This document shows positions 43,956 through 52,911 of a DNA stretch of 64,000 nt, in pieces. How positions within the stretch are numbered: position 1 is the stretch's first letter; each line of letters begins with the position of its first letter. The translations under genes were made by a program, and so were the position numbers. Location of the stretch: contig NZ_KQ948152.1 in the NCBI RefSeq assembly GCF_001513955.1, positions 248,001 to 312,000 on the forward strand, given 5' to 3'. Below the pieces are notes generated by a model that was not told the DNA's origin, did no database searches, and saw only the letters and a list, made by a program, of their open reading frames with translations. Source of the DNA: Streptomyces pseudovenezuelae (lineage in GTDB: Bacteria > Actinomycetota > Actinomycetes > Streptomycetales > Streptomycetaceae).

Positions 43956-44379
43956 CCGACGGGTCGGCGGGCTGCTGTCCGACGGGCAGCAGCCCCCGCT
44001 CGCCGAACACCTTCTTGGCCACGGCCGTGGCGTTCAGGGCCCTCGGGAACCCGCAGTAGCCGGCCGACTGCAACAGCGCCTCGACGATCTGCTCGGGGGT
44101 CAGGCCCACGTTCAGGGCCGTGTTGATGTGCACCTCCAGCTGGGTCTCGCAGCCGCCGAGCGCGGTGAGCATGCCCAGCGTGACCAACTGGCGGTCCCGG
44201 GGCGCGAGTTGAGGTCGCGAGTAGATCTCGCCGAACCCCCAGGCGATGACCTGGTGGCCCATCTCCGGGCTGATGTCGGCCAGTGAGTCGACGACCAGCT
44301 GTCCCACCTCGGGATTGACGCTCCCCAGCATCTCCAGGCCGCGCGCGAAACGCTCCTCGCGGGTGGTGCTCTCACTCAT
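43942..44379 (-). CDS. Carboxymuconolactone decarboxylase (CMD/AhpD-fold) family protein
   Basis: 145 residues. The CMD helical core is shown by YSRPQLAPRDRQLVTLGMLTALGGCETQLEVHINTALNVGLTPEQIVEALLQSAGYCGFPRAL. The GGCETQLEVHI segment has one Cys where AhpD has CxxC, so a decarboxylase or non-redox role is more likely than peroxidase. It belongs to a broad family with a gamma-carboxymuconolactone-like substrate. The ATG at 44379 follows GAGGGAG. It overlaps the arabinofuranosidase 3' end by 14 bp. Confidence 0.87.
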   Translation of the reverse strand: MSESTTREERFARGLEMLGSVNPEVGQLVVDSLADISPEMGHQVIAWGFGEIYSRPQLAPRDRQLVTLGMLTALGGCETQLEVHINTALNVGLTPEQIVEALLQSAGYCGFPRALNATAVAKKVFGERGLLPVGQQPADPSATSA

Positions 44380-44543
44380 GTCAGCTCCCTCTGCCCGTAC
44401 GGTCCCCTCGGCCACCGTCGCCTCCGGGTCGTACGGAATTCACTGCACCGCCATCTGCGGTAGGACAACCAACCGTATGCACCCCCGGTCTGAATCGGTG
44501 CAGCAACAACGCACGGGGCGAACGCCCCGGACGGGGGCTTGAA

Positions 44544-47144
44544 TTGACCAGTACACACGGCGTGCGACCGACCGTCCCGCCCGAACCGAGGACCGCGGAC
44601 GAGCACCCAGGGGAGCGGCCGCCGCCCGGGCCGGGGCAGGCCGCCCTGCTCGCGGCCGCGCTCACCGTGGTCGTGCTCTGCGCGGCCGACGCCGTCGCGG
44701 GCAGCTACCCCTTCGGCCCGCGCACCCGCAACGTCAACGACCTGGGCAACCAGTACGTGCCGTTCCACGCGCACCTGTGGGACCTGCTGCACGGACGCGC
44801 CACCGGTGGCCTGCTCGTCAACTGGCAGTCCGGGTTCGGCGCCAGCTTCCTGCCCGACCTCGGCACCTATCTGACCAGTCCGTTCGCGCCGCTCGTGGCG
44901 GTGTTCCCCCGGGACGAGATCGACCTCGCGGTGTACGTGATCACCGTGCTGAAGATCGCCTGCGCCGGGGCCGCCATGGCCTGGCTGCTGCCGAGACTGC
45001 GTCCGGGGCGCTGGTGGGCGGCGGGCCTGCTGGGCGCGTCCTACGCCCTGTGCGGCTGGACCGTGGCGACCGCCTCGTACAACCTCATGTGGCTCGACGG
45101 GCTGATCGCGCTACCCCTGCTGTGCATGGTCGGCGAGTGGGTGCTGAGCGGCCGGCGCCCGCTCCTCGCGGTGCTGGTGGTGACGGCCGCCTGGATCGCC
45201 AACTTCTACACGGCCTACATGGCCACCCTCGCCGCCGCTCTGGTGTTCCTGCTGCGGCTGTGGCCGGCCGGTCTGCCGCGCCGCCGCACGCTCGGCGCGG
45301 CGGGCCGGGCCGTCCTGACCTTCGCCCTCGGCATCGGCCTGGCCGCGCCTGTGGTGACGGTCGTCTACTTCGGCAGCGCGCACGCCTCCGAGGGCCGGTT
45401 CACGCGGTTCGCGCCGGTGGGCACGGAGGACCTGCTGGCCCGGCTGCTGCCGACGACGTACAGCTTCGGCTCCCCGGCGCTCTTCGTGGGCACCACGGCC
45501 CTGCTGCTCGCCCTCGCCCTGCCCTTCCACCGCGCGGCACCCCGCCGGGTGCGCGCGGGGTGGACGCTGATGATCGTCGTCGTGACCCTGTCCCTGCAGT
45601 GGGGTCCGGCCCATCTGATGTGGCACGCCTTCGCCGAGCCGCAGGGCAGTTCCTACCGCCAGACCTTCGTGGTGTGCGCCCTGCTGGTGATCGCGGCCTG
45701 GCACACGCTCTCCTACGGTCCCCTCGACCGCCGTGCCCTGGGCGCCGCGGCCGGACTGCTCGCGCTGCTCGCCCTGGTCGCGAGCGGCAGCCAGCTGGTC
45801 CGCTCCTTCGCCTGGCCGGTGTTCCTGACAGCGGCCGTGGGCGCGCTGCTCGGGCTGGTCCTGCTCGGCCGCGAGCGACCCGTGCTGCGCATGGCCCCGG
45901 CCGCGCTCGCCGCCGTACTGCTCGTCGGGGCGCAGCTGGGCGAGGCCACCGCCACCGACGCGGTGGCCACCCGGATGCGGTTCGGGCACATGGACGACTA
46001 CGCCCCCTGGGGCCGGCGGCAGCAGGACCAGGCCGAGGCGGTCGCGCAGGCCGACGGCTGGCCCCGCTACCGCACCGACCCGGGCCGCGAGCAGACCGTC
46101 GGCAACGACCCGCTGGAGGTCGGCGGGCAGGGCGCCCAGTACTACAGCAGCCACACCTCGGCCGTGCTCAGCAGTACGCTCACCGCTCTCGGCGGCGGCT
46201 GGACCTCCGGCGGCCGCAGCCTCCAGAGCCTGGACAACGCGGTCACGGACGTCCTGTTCTCGGTGGGCGCCCGGGTGCACTCCCCGCCGGACCCGCACCA
46301 GAACTGGTTCCCGCAGGACGGCACCGGGGAGACCGTGACCCGTGAGGACGTCCCGCCGCTGGTGACGGTACGGCCGTCCGCCGCGACCGGTGCCTTCGGG
46401 CCGTCGCCCTACCGCAACCAGGAGATGCTGCTCGGCGCCCGCGTCTACACCCTGCCTCGCCTCACCGTCCGCAACGGCGCCGGGAAGCGGCCGTACCGCA
46501 GCACCGACCGGCGCCAGGGTGTGCGGGTCGGGGCGAAGGCGACGATCACCGCCCGGTGCCGGGCGGGCAGCGAGGTCTACCTCTGGGCGCCGTACTTCGG
46601 GGGCACCGCGCGGCTCGCCGGAACCTCCGCCCACGGTCCGACGGGACGGTTCCGAGCCGACTGGCGGCCCCTCACCAAGATCGCCGCGATGCAGCGGCTC
46701 GGCACGGTCCCGGACTCCGGGCGCGTCACGATCGACCTGTCCGCGAACCGCTTGGGTGTCGTGCCGGACCAGGCGGTCGGCTGCCTGGACACCGGGCGCC
46801 TGCATACCGTGGTACGACAGCTCAGGGCCACCGGCGCCACCAAGGTCACCGTCTCCGGCTCCGGCGGCACGATCCGGGCCCGGCTCCCGGCGGGCAGCAG
46901 CGGGGTCGCCGTGGTGGCCGCGCCCCGCATCGCCGGCTGGCGCTGCGCCGCCGGTGACGCGGCCCTCGTACCCGCGAAGCAGTACCACGGGCTGATCGCC
47001 GTACCGCTCGACGCCACCTCGACCAGCGTCACCTGCGCGTTCCGTCCGCCCGGTCTGCGCCTGGGGACCGCGGTCGGGGGCGCTTCGCTCGCGGTTCTCG
47101 CCGGGCTCGGGGTGTTCGGGGCCGTGCGTCGGCGGAGGGCGTGA
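44544..47144 (+). CDS. YfhO-family polytopic membrane protein
   Basis: 866 residues with about 12 predicted membrane helices in the first 470 residues, a large external domain (about 490-825), and a final helix before RRRRA. NVNDLGNQYVPFHAHLWDLL and NWQSGFGASFLPDLGTYLTSP are typical YfhO loop motifs; in this GT-C-like family the acidic first loop is important. B. subtilis YfhO glycosylates lipoteichoic acid, so an envelope glycosyltransferase role is likely. It starts at TTG 44544, 8 nt after GGGGG, as no ATG suits the N-terminus. Confidence 0.85.
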   Translation: MTSTHGVRPTVPPEPRTADEHPGERPPPGPGQAALLAAALTVVVLCAADAVAGSYPFGPRTRNVNDLGNQYVPFHAHLWDLLHGRATGGLLVNWQSGFGASFLPDLGTYLTSPFAPLVAVFPRDEIDLAVYVITVLKIACAGAAMAWLLPRLRPGRWWAAGLLGASYALCGWTVATASYNLMWLDGLIALPLLCMVGEWVLSGRRPLLAVLVVTAAWIANFYTAYMATLAAALVFLLRLWPAGLPRRRTLGAAGRAVLTFALGIGLAAPVVTVVYFGSAHASEGRFTRFAPVGTEDLLARLLPTTYSFGSPALFVGTTALLLALALPFHRAAPRRVRAGWTLMIVVVTLSLQWGPAHLMWHAFAEPQGSSYRQTFVVCALLVIAAWHTLSYGPLDRRALGAAAGLLALLALVASGSQLVRSFAWPVFLTAAVGALLGLVLLGRERPVLRMAPAALAAVLLVGAQLGEATATDAVATRMRFGHMDDYAPWGRRQQDQAEAVAQADGWPRYRTDPGREQTVGNDPLEVGGQGAQYYSSHTSAVLSSTLTALGGGWTSGGRSLQSLDNAVTDVLFSVGARVHSPPDPHQNWFPQDGTGETVTREDVPPLVTVRPSAATGAFGPSPYRNQEMLLGARVYTLPRLTVRNGAGKRPYRSTDRRQGVRVGAKATITARCRAGSEVYLWAPYFGGTARLAGTSAHGPTGRFRADWRPLTKIAAMQRLGTVPDSGRVTIDLSANRLGVVPDQAVGCLDTGRLHTVVRQLRATGATKVTVSGSGGTIRARLPAGSSGVAVVAAPRIAGWRCAAGDAALVPAKQYHGLIAVPLDATSTSVTCAFRPPGLRLGTAVGGASLAVLAGLGVFGAVRRRRA

Positions 47145-47155
47145 GTATGCACGCG

Positions 47156-47193
47156 GTTGCATAAACGTGCAGCGAAACGTATAGTCATGCCAT
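47156..47193 (+). promoter_or_regulatory. argC promoter with two ARG boxes
   Basis: TTGCAT (47157-47162) and TATAGT (47180-47185) form a promoter with 17-bp spacing. Two ARG boxes overlap it: TGCAT-AAAC-GTGCA (box 47156-47173) and CGTAT-AGTC-ATGCC (box 47176-47193), separated by 2 bp, the geometry expected for the ArgR hexamer. ArgR with arginine should block this promoter. Confidence 0.75.
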
Positions 47194-47209
47194 CCAGGAG
47201 GAGGATGAC

Positions 47210-48238
47210 ATGGCGGTACGGGCGGCAGTGGCCGGAGCGAGCGGGTACGCGGGCGGTGAGGTCCTGCGACTGCTTCTGGCGCACCCCGAGGTCGAGGTCG
47301 GCGCGCTGACCGGCAACTCCAACGCCGGGCAGAAGCTCGGCGCGCTCCAGCCCCACCTGCTGCCGCTGGCCGACCGGGTGCTCCAGGAGACCACGGCTGA
47401 CGTCCTTGCCGGTCACGACGTCGTCTTCCTCGCTCTGCCGCACGGCCAGTCCGCCGCCGTCGCCGAGCAGCTCGGCCCGGATGTCCTGGTCGTCGACATG
47501 GGCGCCGACTTCCGGCTGAAGGACGCGGCCGACTGGGAGAGGTTCTACGGCTCCGCGCACGCCGGCACCTGGCCCTACGGCCTCCCCGAACTGCCCGGTG
47601 CCCGCACCGCGCTGGAGGGGGCCAAGCGCATCGCGGTGCCCGGTTGCTATCCGACCGCCGTCACGCTCGCCCTCTTCCCGGCCTACACCGCGGGGCTCGC
47701 CGAGAACGAGGCCGTGATCGTCGCCGCCTCCGGCACCTCCGGCGCGGGCAAGGCGCCCAAGCCCAACCTGCTGGGCAGCGAGGTCATGGGCTCCATGTCG
47801 CCGTACGGCGTCGGCGGCGGCCACCGGCACACGCCCGAGATCGTCCAGAACCTCAGCGGGGCGGCGGGGGAGCGCGTCTCCGTCTCCTTCACCCCGACCC
47901 TCGCGCCGATGCCCCGCGGCATCCTGGCCACGTGCAGCGCCAAGGCGAAGCCCGGCGTCACCGCCGAGTCCGTCCGTGCCGCCTACGAGAAAGCCTTCGC
48001 CGACGAGCCCTTCGTCCACCTGCTCCCCGAGGGCCAGTGGCCCGCCACGGCGTCCGTCTACGGTTCCAACGGCGTTCAGGTGCAGGTCGCCCTCGACGAG
48101 GCCGTGGGCCGCATCATCGCGATCAGCGCCATCGACAACCTGGCCAAGGGCACCGCCGGCGGTGCCGTCCAGAGCATGAACATCGCCCTCGGTCTCCCCG
48201 AGGAGCTCGGTCTTTCCACGATCGGAGTCGCACCGTGA
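47210..48238 (+). CDS. argC: N-acetyl-gamma-glutamyl-phosphate reductase
   Basis: 342 residues. The NADP-binding start is VRAAVAGASGYAGGEVLRLLLAHPEV, and the catalytic Cys is in AVPGCYPTAVTLALFP. FTPTLAPMPRGILATC is the conserved C-terminal motif. Reduces N-acetylglutamyl phosphate to the semialdehyde in arginine synthesis. First gene of argCJBDR. The ATG follows GGAGGAGGA. The stop overlaps the argJ start. Confidence 0.97.
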   Translation: MAVRAAVAGASGYAGGEVLRLLLAHPEVEVGALTGNSNAGQKLGALQPHLLPLADRVLQETTADVLAGHDVVFLALPHGQSAAVAEQLGPDVLVVDMGADFRLKDAADWERFYGSAHAGTWPYGLPELPGARTALEGAKRIAVPGCYPTAVTLALFPAYTAGLAENEAVIVAASGTSGAGKAPKPNLLGSEVMGSMSPYGVGGGHRHTPEIVQNLSGAAGERVSVSFTPTLAPMPRGILATCSAKAKPGVTAESVRAAYEKAFADEPFVHLLPEGQWPATASVYGSNGVQVQVALDEAVGRIIAISAIDNLAKGTAGGAVQSMNIALGLPEELGLSTIGVAP

Positions 48239-49386
48239 GCGTCACGGCAGCCAAGGGATTCGAGGCGGCGGGCATCGCCGCCGGAATCAAGGAGAACGGC
48301 AACCCGGACCTGGCCCTCGTGGTCAACACCGGGCCCCGCCGCGCCGCCGCCGGTGTCTTCACCTCCAACCGTGTGAAGGCCGCGCCGGTGCTGTGGTCCG
48401 AGCAGGTCCTCAAGAGCGGCGAGCTGACCGCCGTCGTGCTCAACTCCGGTGGCGCCAACGCCTGTACGGGGCCGAAGGGCTTCCAGGACACGCACGCGAC
48501 CGCCGAGAAGGTCGCGGACGTGCTCGGCATCGGCGCCGGAGAGGTCGCCGTCGCCTCCACCGGCCTCATCGGCCTCCTCCTCCCCATGGACAAGCTGCTG
48601 CCCGGAGTCGAGACCGCGGCCGCCCAGCTCTCCGAGCACGGCGGCGAGAAGGCCGCCATCGCCATCAAGACCACCGACACCGTCCACAAGACGTCCGTGG
48701 TGACCAAGGACGGCTGGAACGTCGGCGGCATGGCCAAGGGCGCGGGCATGCTCGCCCCCGGCCTCGCCACCATGCTGGTCGTCCTCACCACCGACGCCGA
48801 CCTCCCGAGCGACCTGCTGGACAAGGCACTTCGGGACGCGACGCGGACCACCTTCGACCGGGTCGACTCCGACGGCTGCATGTCCACCAACGACACCGTG
48901 CTGCTGCTCGCCTCGGGCGCCTCCGAAGTGACGCCCGCCTACGAGGAGTTCGCGGAGGCCGTGCGGCAGGTCTGCGACGACCTCGGCCAGCAGCTCATCC
49001 GGGACGCCGAGGGCGCCAGCAAGGACATCAAGGTCGAGGTGGTGAACGCGGCCAGCGAGGACGACGCCGTCGAGGTCGGCCGCTCCATCGCCCGCAACAA
49101 CCTCCTCAAGTGCGCCATCCACGGCGAGGACCCCAACTGGGGCCGCGTGCTCTCCGCGATCGGCACCACGAAGGCCGCCTTCGAGCCCGACCGGCTCAAC
49201 GTCGCCATCAACGGCGTCTGGGTCTGCAAGGACGGCGGTGTCGGCGAGGACCGCGACAAGGTCGACATGCGCTACCGCGAGGTGCACATCGTCGCCGACC
49301 TCGCCGCCGGGTCCGAGACCGCCACCATCTGGACCAACGACCTCACCGCCGACTACGTCCACGAGAACAGCGCGTACTCGTCATGA
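48235..49386 (+). CDS. argJ: Glutamate N-acetyltransferase / amino-acid acetyltransferase (ornithine acetyltransferase)
   Basis: 383 residues. The autocleavage site is KGAGMLAPGLATMLVVLTTDA, with Thr in ATML becoming the new N-terminus of the beta chain and the nucleophile. KSSGELTAVVLNSGGANACTG-type motifs are present near the N-terminus. Recycles the acetyl group between N-acetylornithine and glutamate, and so closes the cyclic pathway. The GTG overlaps argC (GTGA). Confidence 0.97.
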   Translation: MSVTAAKGFEAAGIAAGIKENGNPDLALVVNTGPRRAAAGVFTSNRVKAAPVLWSEQVLKSGELTAVVLNSGGANACTGPKGFQDTHATAEKVADVLGIGAGEVAVASTGLIGLLLPMDKLLPGVETAAAQLSEHGGEKAAIAIKTTDTVHKTSVVTKDGWNVGGMAKGAGMLAPGLATMLVVLTTDADLPSDLLDKALRDATRTTFDRVDSDGCMSTNDTVLLLASGASEVTPAYEEFAEAVRQVCDDLGQQLIRDAEGASKDIKVEVVNAASEDDAVEVGRSIARNNLLKCAIHGEDPNWGRVLSAIGTTKAAFEPDRLNVAINGVWVCKDGGVGEDRDKVDMRYREVHIVADLAAGSETATIWTNDLTADYVHENSAYSS

Positions 49387-50294
49387 GCAGCCCCACGCGG
49401 AAGCACACCGCGCTCCCCAAGGCCCAGATCCTCATCGAGGCGCTGCCCTGGCTGGTCCGCCACAACGGCAAGACCGTCGTCATCAAGTTCGGCGGCAACG
49501 CCATGATCGACGAGGACCTCAAGTCCGCCTTCGCTCAGGACGTCGTCTTCCTGCACCACGCCGGGCTCAAGCCGGTCGTCGTGCACGGCGGCGGTCCGCA
49601 GATCAGCGCCGCCCTCGACAAGCACGGCATCGTCAGCGAGTTCAAGGCAGGCCTGCGCGTCACCACCGAGGACGCCATGGACGTCGTACGGATGGTGCTG
49701 GCCGGGCAGGTGCAGCGCGAGCTGGTCAACCTGCTCAACGAGCACGGGCCGCTCGCCGTCGGAATGACCGGCGAGGACGCCCACACCATCACCGCCACCA
49801 AGCACCAGCCCGAGATCGACGGCGAGTTGGTCGACATCGGGCGGGTGGGCGAGATCACCGCGATCGACACGGGCGCGATCGAGGCACTGCTCGCCGACGG
49901 CCGGATCCCGGTCGTCTCCTCGATCGCCCGGAGCCAGGACGACGGACATGTCTACAACGTCAATGCTGATACGGCGGCTGCGGCACTCGCTGCTGCTCTG
50001 GACGCCGAAACCCTCATGGTCCTCACGGACGTCGAGGGCCTCTACGAGGACTGGCCGCACAGCGACGAGGTGATCAGCCGCCTCACCGCTTCCCAACTAG
50101 AGAAGCTGCTGCCGGAGTTGAGCTCCGGCATGGTCCCGAAGATGGAGGGCTGCCTGCACGCCGTACGCAACGGCGTGACCACGGCCCGCGTCATCGACGG
50201 GCGGGTCCAGCACTCGATCCTGCTGGAGATCTTCACCGACGAGGGCATCGGCACGATGGTCGTGCCGGACGTGCAAGAGGGGGACGCCGTATGA
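49383..50294 (+). CDS. argB: Acetylglutamate kinase
   Basis: 303 residues of the amino acid kinase family. The ATP-site Lys is in VVIKFGGNAMID, glutamate binding in VVHGGGPQISAALDKHGI, and the catalytic Asp region in NVNADTAAAALAAALDAE. The N-terminal helix (KHTALPKAQILIEALPWLVRH) is the extra segment of arginine-inhibited hexameric enzymes, so feedback inhibition is likely. Overlaps argJ (ATGA). Confidence 0.97.
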   Translation: MSSPTRKHTALPKAQILIEALPWLVRHNGKTVVIKFGGNAMIDEDLKSAFAQDVVFLHHAGLKPVVVHGGGPQISAALDKHGIVSEFKAGLRVTTEDAMDVVRMVLAGQVQRELVNLLNEHGPLAVGMTGEDAHTITATKHQPEIDGELVDIGRVGEITAIDTGAIEALLADGRIPVVSSIARSQDDGHVYNVNADTAAAALAAALDAETLMVLTDVEGLYEDWPHSDEVISRLTASQLEKLLPELSSGMVPKMEGCLHAVRNGVTTARVIDGRVQHSILLEIFTDEGIGTMVVPDVQEGDAV

Positions 50295-51478
50295 CCGACA
50301 ATCAGGAGCTCACCCAGCGCTGGCAGGGCTCGCTCATGAACAACTACGGCACCCCCCGCCTGCCTCTCGTCCGCGGTGAGGGACTCAAGGTGTGGGACAG
50401 CGAGGGCCGGCAGTACCTCGACTTCGTCGGGGGCATCGCCACCAACGCGCTCGGCCACGCGCACCCGGCGATCGTCGAGGCCGTCAGCAAGCAGATCGCG
50501 TCCCTCGGCCACATCTCCAACTTCTTCATGGCGGAGCCGACCGTCGCCCTCGCCGAGCGGCTGCTCCAGCTCTTCGGCCGCGACGGCAAGGTCTTCTTCT
50601 GCAACTCCGGCGCCGAGTCCGTCGAGGCCGCCTTCAAGATCGGCCGGCTGACCGGGCGCACCCAGATGGTCGCCACCGACGGCGGCTTCCACGGCCGGAC
50701 CATGGGCGCCCTCGCCCTCACCGGCCAGCCTGCCAAGCGGACCCCCTTCCTGCCACTGCCCGCCGACGTGACCCATGTGCCGTACGGCGACGCGCAGGCA
50801 CTGGCCGCCGCCGTCACCGAGGACACCGCACTCGTCGTCATCGAGCCCATCCAGGGCGAGAACGGTGTGGTGGTGCCCCCGGCCGGCTACCTCAAGGCGG
50901 CCCGGGCGATCACGGCGGCCAAGGGCGCGCTGCTGGTCCTCGACGAGGTGCAGACCGGCATCGGCCGTACCGGGCACTGGTTCGAGTACCAGGCCCACGA
51001 GGGCGTCCTGCCGGACGTGGTCACCCTCGCCAAGCAGCTCGGCGGCGGACTGCCGCTCGGCGCGACCGTCGCCTTCGGACGGGCGGCCGAACTGCTCCAG
51101 CCCGGGCAGCACGGCACGACCTTCGGCGGGAACCCGGTGGCCTGTGCCGCGGGCCTCGCCGTTCTCGACACCATCGCGAACGACGGGTTGCTGGAGAACG
51201 TCAAGCGGCAGAGCGAGAAGCTGCGCGACGGAATCGAGGCACTGGGGAACCCGCTGGTCTCCCATGTCCGGGGCGCGGGCCTGCTCCTGGGTATCGTGCT
51301 CACCGAGCCGCTCGCGCCGCAGGTGCAGCAGGCGGCTCAGGAGGCCGGTTTCCTGGTGAACGCGCCCGCCCCCGACGTCGTACGGCTGATGCCGCCGCTG
51401 AACCTCCGCGACGACGAGGTGGACGCGCTTGTCCAGGCTCTCCCCGGCATCCTGGGTGTCGCCGAGGGAGACGGATGA
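50291..51478 (+). CDS. argD: Acetylornithine aminotransferase
   Basis: 395 residues of class III, PLP-dependent. FCNSGAESVEAAFKI and HGRTMGALALTG are family motifs. The PLP contacts are LLVLDEVQTGIGRTG and the Lys in VVTLAKQLGGGLP. Converts N-acetylglutamate semialdehyde to N-acetylornithine. Overlaps argB by 4 bp. Confidence 0.96.
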   Translation: MTDNQELTQRWQGSLMNNYGTPRLPLVRGEGLKVWDSEGRQYLDFVGGIATNALGHAHPAIVEAVSKQIASLGHISNFFMAEPTVALAERLLQLFGRDGKVFFCNSGAESVEAAFKIGRLTGRTQMVATDGGFHGRTMGALALTGQPAKRTPFLPLPADVTHVPYGDAQALAAAVTEDTALVVIEPIQGENGVVVPPAGYLKAARAITAAKGALLVLDEVQTGIGRTGHWFEYQAHEGVLPDVVTLAKQLGGGLPLGATVAFGRAAELLQPGQHGTTFGGNPVACAAGLAVLDTIANDGLLENVKRQSEKLRDGIEALGNPLVSHVRGAGLLLGIVLTEPLAPQVQQAAQEAGFLVNAPAPDVVRLMPPLNLRDDEVDALVQALPGILGVAEGDG

Positions 51479-51497
51479 TCCGGAGAATGAGACGACG

Positions 51498-52043
51498 ATG
51501 AGTCATGCGCAGGAGCACGAGCACCACGGGGTCGCGGGGCCTGCCGTGCCGCAGACGCGGACCGCGCGCCACCGGCGGATCGTGGACATCCTCAACCGGC
51601 AACCGGTGCGGTCGCAGAGCCAGTTGGCCAAGCTGCTGTCCGACGACGGGCTGAGCGTCACCCAGGCGACGCTCTCCCGGGACCTCGACGAGCTGAACGC
51701 GGTCAAGATCCGCAACACCGACGGTGATCTCATCTACGCGGTGCCCAGCGAGGGGGGTTTCCGGACGCCCCGGGCGCCGCTGGGGGAGTCGGCGAAGGAG
51801 GAGCGGATGCGGCGGCTCTCCCAGGAGCTGCTGATCTCCGCGGAGGCCTCGGCGAACCTCGTGGTCCTGCGGACTCCTCCGGGGGCTGCGCAGTTCCTTG
51901 CCTCGGCGATCGATCAGGCCGAGCTGCAGGACATTCTGGGGACGATCGCCGGTGACGACACGTTGATGCTGATCAGCCGGAATCCTACGGGGGGACAGGC
52001 GCTCGCCGAGCATTTGTTGCGGTTGGCTCAGAACGGGCACTGA
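51498..52043 (+). CDS. argR: Arginine repressor
   Basis: 181 residues. The N-terminal winged HTH (RHRRIVDILNRQPVRSQSQLAKLLSDDGLSVTQATLSRDLDEL) is followed by the hexamerisation/arginine-binding domain with LVVLRTPPGAAQFLASAIDQAELQDILGTIAGDDTLMLI. Represses the operon in which it lies and, from the matching ARG boxes, argH. The ATG at 51498 is 20 bp after argD; the ribosome-binding site is poor, so low expression is likely. Confidence 0.96.
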   Translation: MSHAQEHEHHGVAGPAVPQTRTARHRRIVDILNRQPVRSQSQLAKLLSDDGLSVTQATLSRDLDELNAVKIRNTDGDLIYAVPSEGGFRTPRAPLGESAKEERMRRLSQELLISAEASANLVVLRTPPGAAQFLASAIDQAELQDILGTIAGDDTLMLISRNPTGGQALAEHLLRLAQNGH

Positions 52044-52074
52044 GGGTTGTGTCGGTCGGGTGCGGGTGTGTGGG

Positions 52075-52102
52075 GGCTGGTCGCGCAGTTCCCCGCGCCC
52101 CT
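52075..52102 (+). repeat. GGCTGGTCGCGCAGTTCC repeat, copy 3
   Basis: An exact direct copy of the 28-bp unit, 32 bp after the argR stop and 9 bp from the convergent apbE stop. It is the main content of the 67-bp gap and may act as a shared 3'-end element. Confidence 0.85.
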
Positions 52103-52110
52103 AAAAGCCC

Positions 52111-52911
52111 TCACCCCAACCTGGCTGCCAAGCCCCCCGTGCACCGGACCTCGTCCCCGGCTGTGATCAGCAACGCTTCTACGTCCGGCAGGCTCTCCAG
52201 CCAGGCCAGGCCCTCCCGCGAACCCATCGCGAAAGCCGCCGTCGCCCAGCAGTCCGCCCAGGTGATGGTGGGGGCCACCACGGTGACCGCCAGCAGGTCC
52301 GTGACCGCCGAGCGGCCCGTGCGGGGGTCGACGATGTGGGCGCCGCGTTCGGCCGTGCCGGACGTCGCCACCGCCAGTTCCGCTGCGCCCGCCGCCGAGA
52401 CCACCGCGGCCAGACCTCCCGGGCGCAGGGGGTCCGAGACCCCCACCCGCCACGGGCGCGCCGGGCCCGGTACGCCCAGCAGCTGGACGTCTCCGCCACC
52501 GTTGACGCTCACCCCCGTCGCCCCGGCCAGGGCCATGCGGCGGGCCGCGCGTTCCACCGCCCAGCCCTTGACGATGCCCGTCGGGTCCAGGCGGCCCTCG
52601 TAGCGCATGCTGAACCAGCCGTCGCTCAACCGCTCGGCCTCGGCGCCGAGTTCGAGGACCTCGGCGACCTCGGGGTCGCAGTCGTCGACCGTCAGCTCAC
52701 CGCGGGCCAGGCGGGAGACCTGGCTGTCGTCGCGGTAGGTGCTGAACACCTCGTTCACCCGGTGCAGCCCCGCCACCGCCTCCCGCAGTGCCGCCTGCAC
52801 GGCAAGGGGTTCCCCGCCGCGGACGTCGAAGGAGAAGACCGTCCCCATGACCTCCTCCGCGTGACGCACCGCGGCGGGAGCTTGTGCCGACTCGGCCACC
52901 GTGTCAGCCAC
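52111..52911 (-). CDS. apbE: FAD:protein FMN transferase (ApbE family)
   Basis: 266 residues. EEVMGTVFSFDV, VNEVFSTYRDDSQVSRLARGE, RLDPTGIVKGWAVERA and VNGGGDVQLLG are the ApbE signatures; the conserved Asp/His metal ligands sit in WADCWATAAFAMG. The enzyme attaches FMN from FAD to Thr in SGAT motifs. Both FMN-binding proteins next door carry that motif, so they are its substrates. There is no signal peptide or lipobox, unlike many ApbEs, so it may act in the cytoplasm. The GTG at 52911 overlaps the stop of the FMN-binding gene by 8 bp. Confidence 0.92.
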   Translation of the reverse strand: MADTVAESAQAPAAVRHAEEVMGTVFSFDVRGGEPLAVQAALREAVAGLHRVNEVFSTYRDDSQVSRLARGELTVDDCDPEVAEVLELGAEAERLSDGWFSMRYEGRLDPTGIVKGWAVERAARRMALAGATGVSVNGGGDVQLLGVPGPARPWRVGVSDPLRPGGLAAVVSAAGAAELAVATSGTAERGAHIVDPRTGRSAVTDLLAVTVVAPTITWADCWATAAFAMGSREGLAWLESLPDVEALLITAGDEVRCTGGLAARLG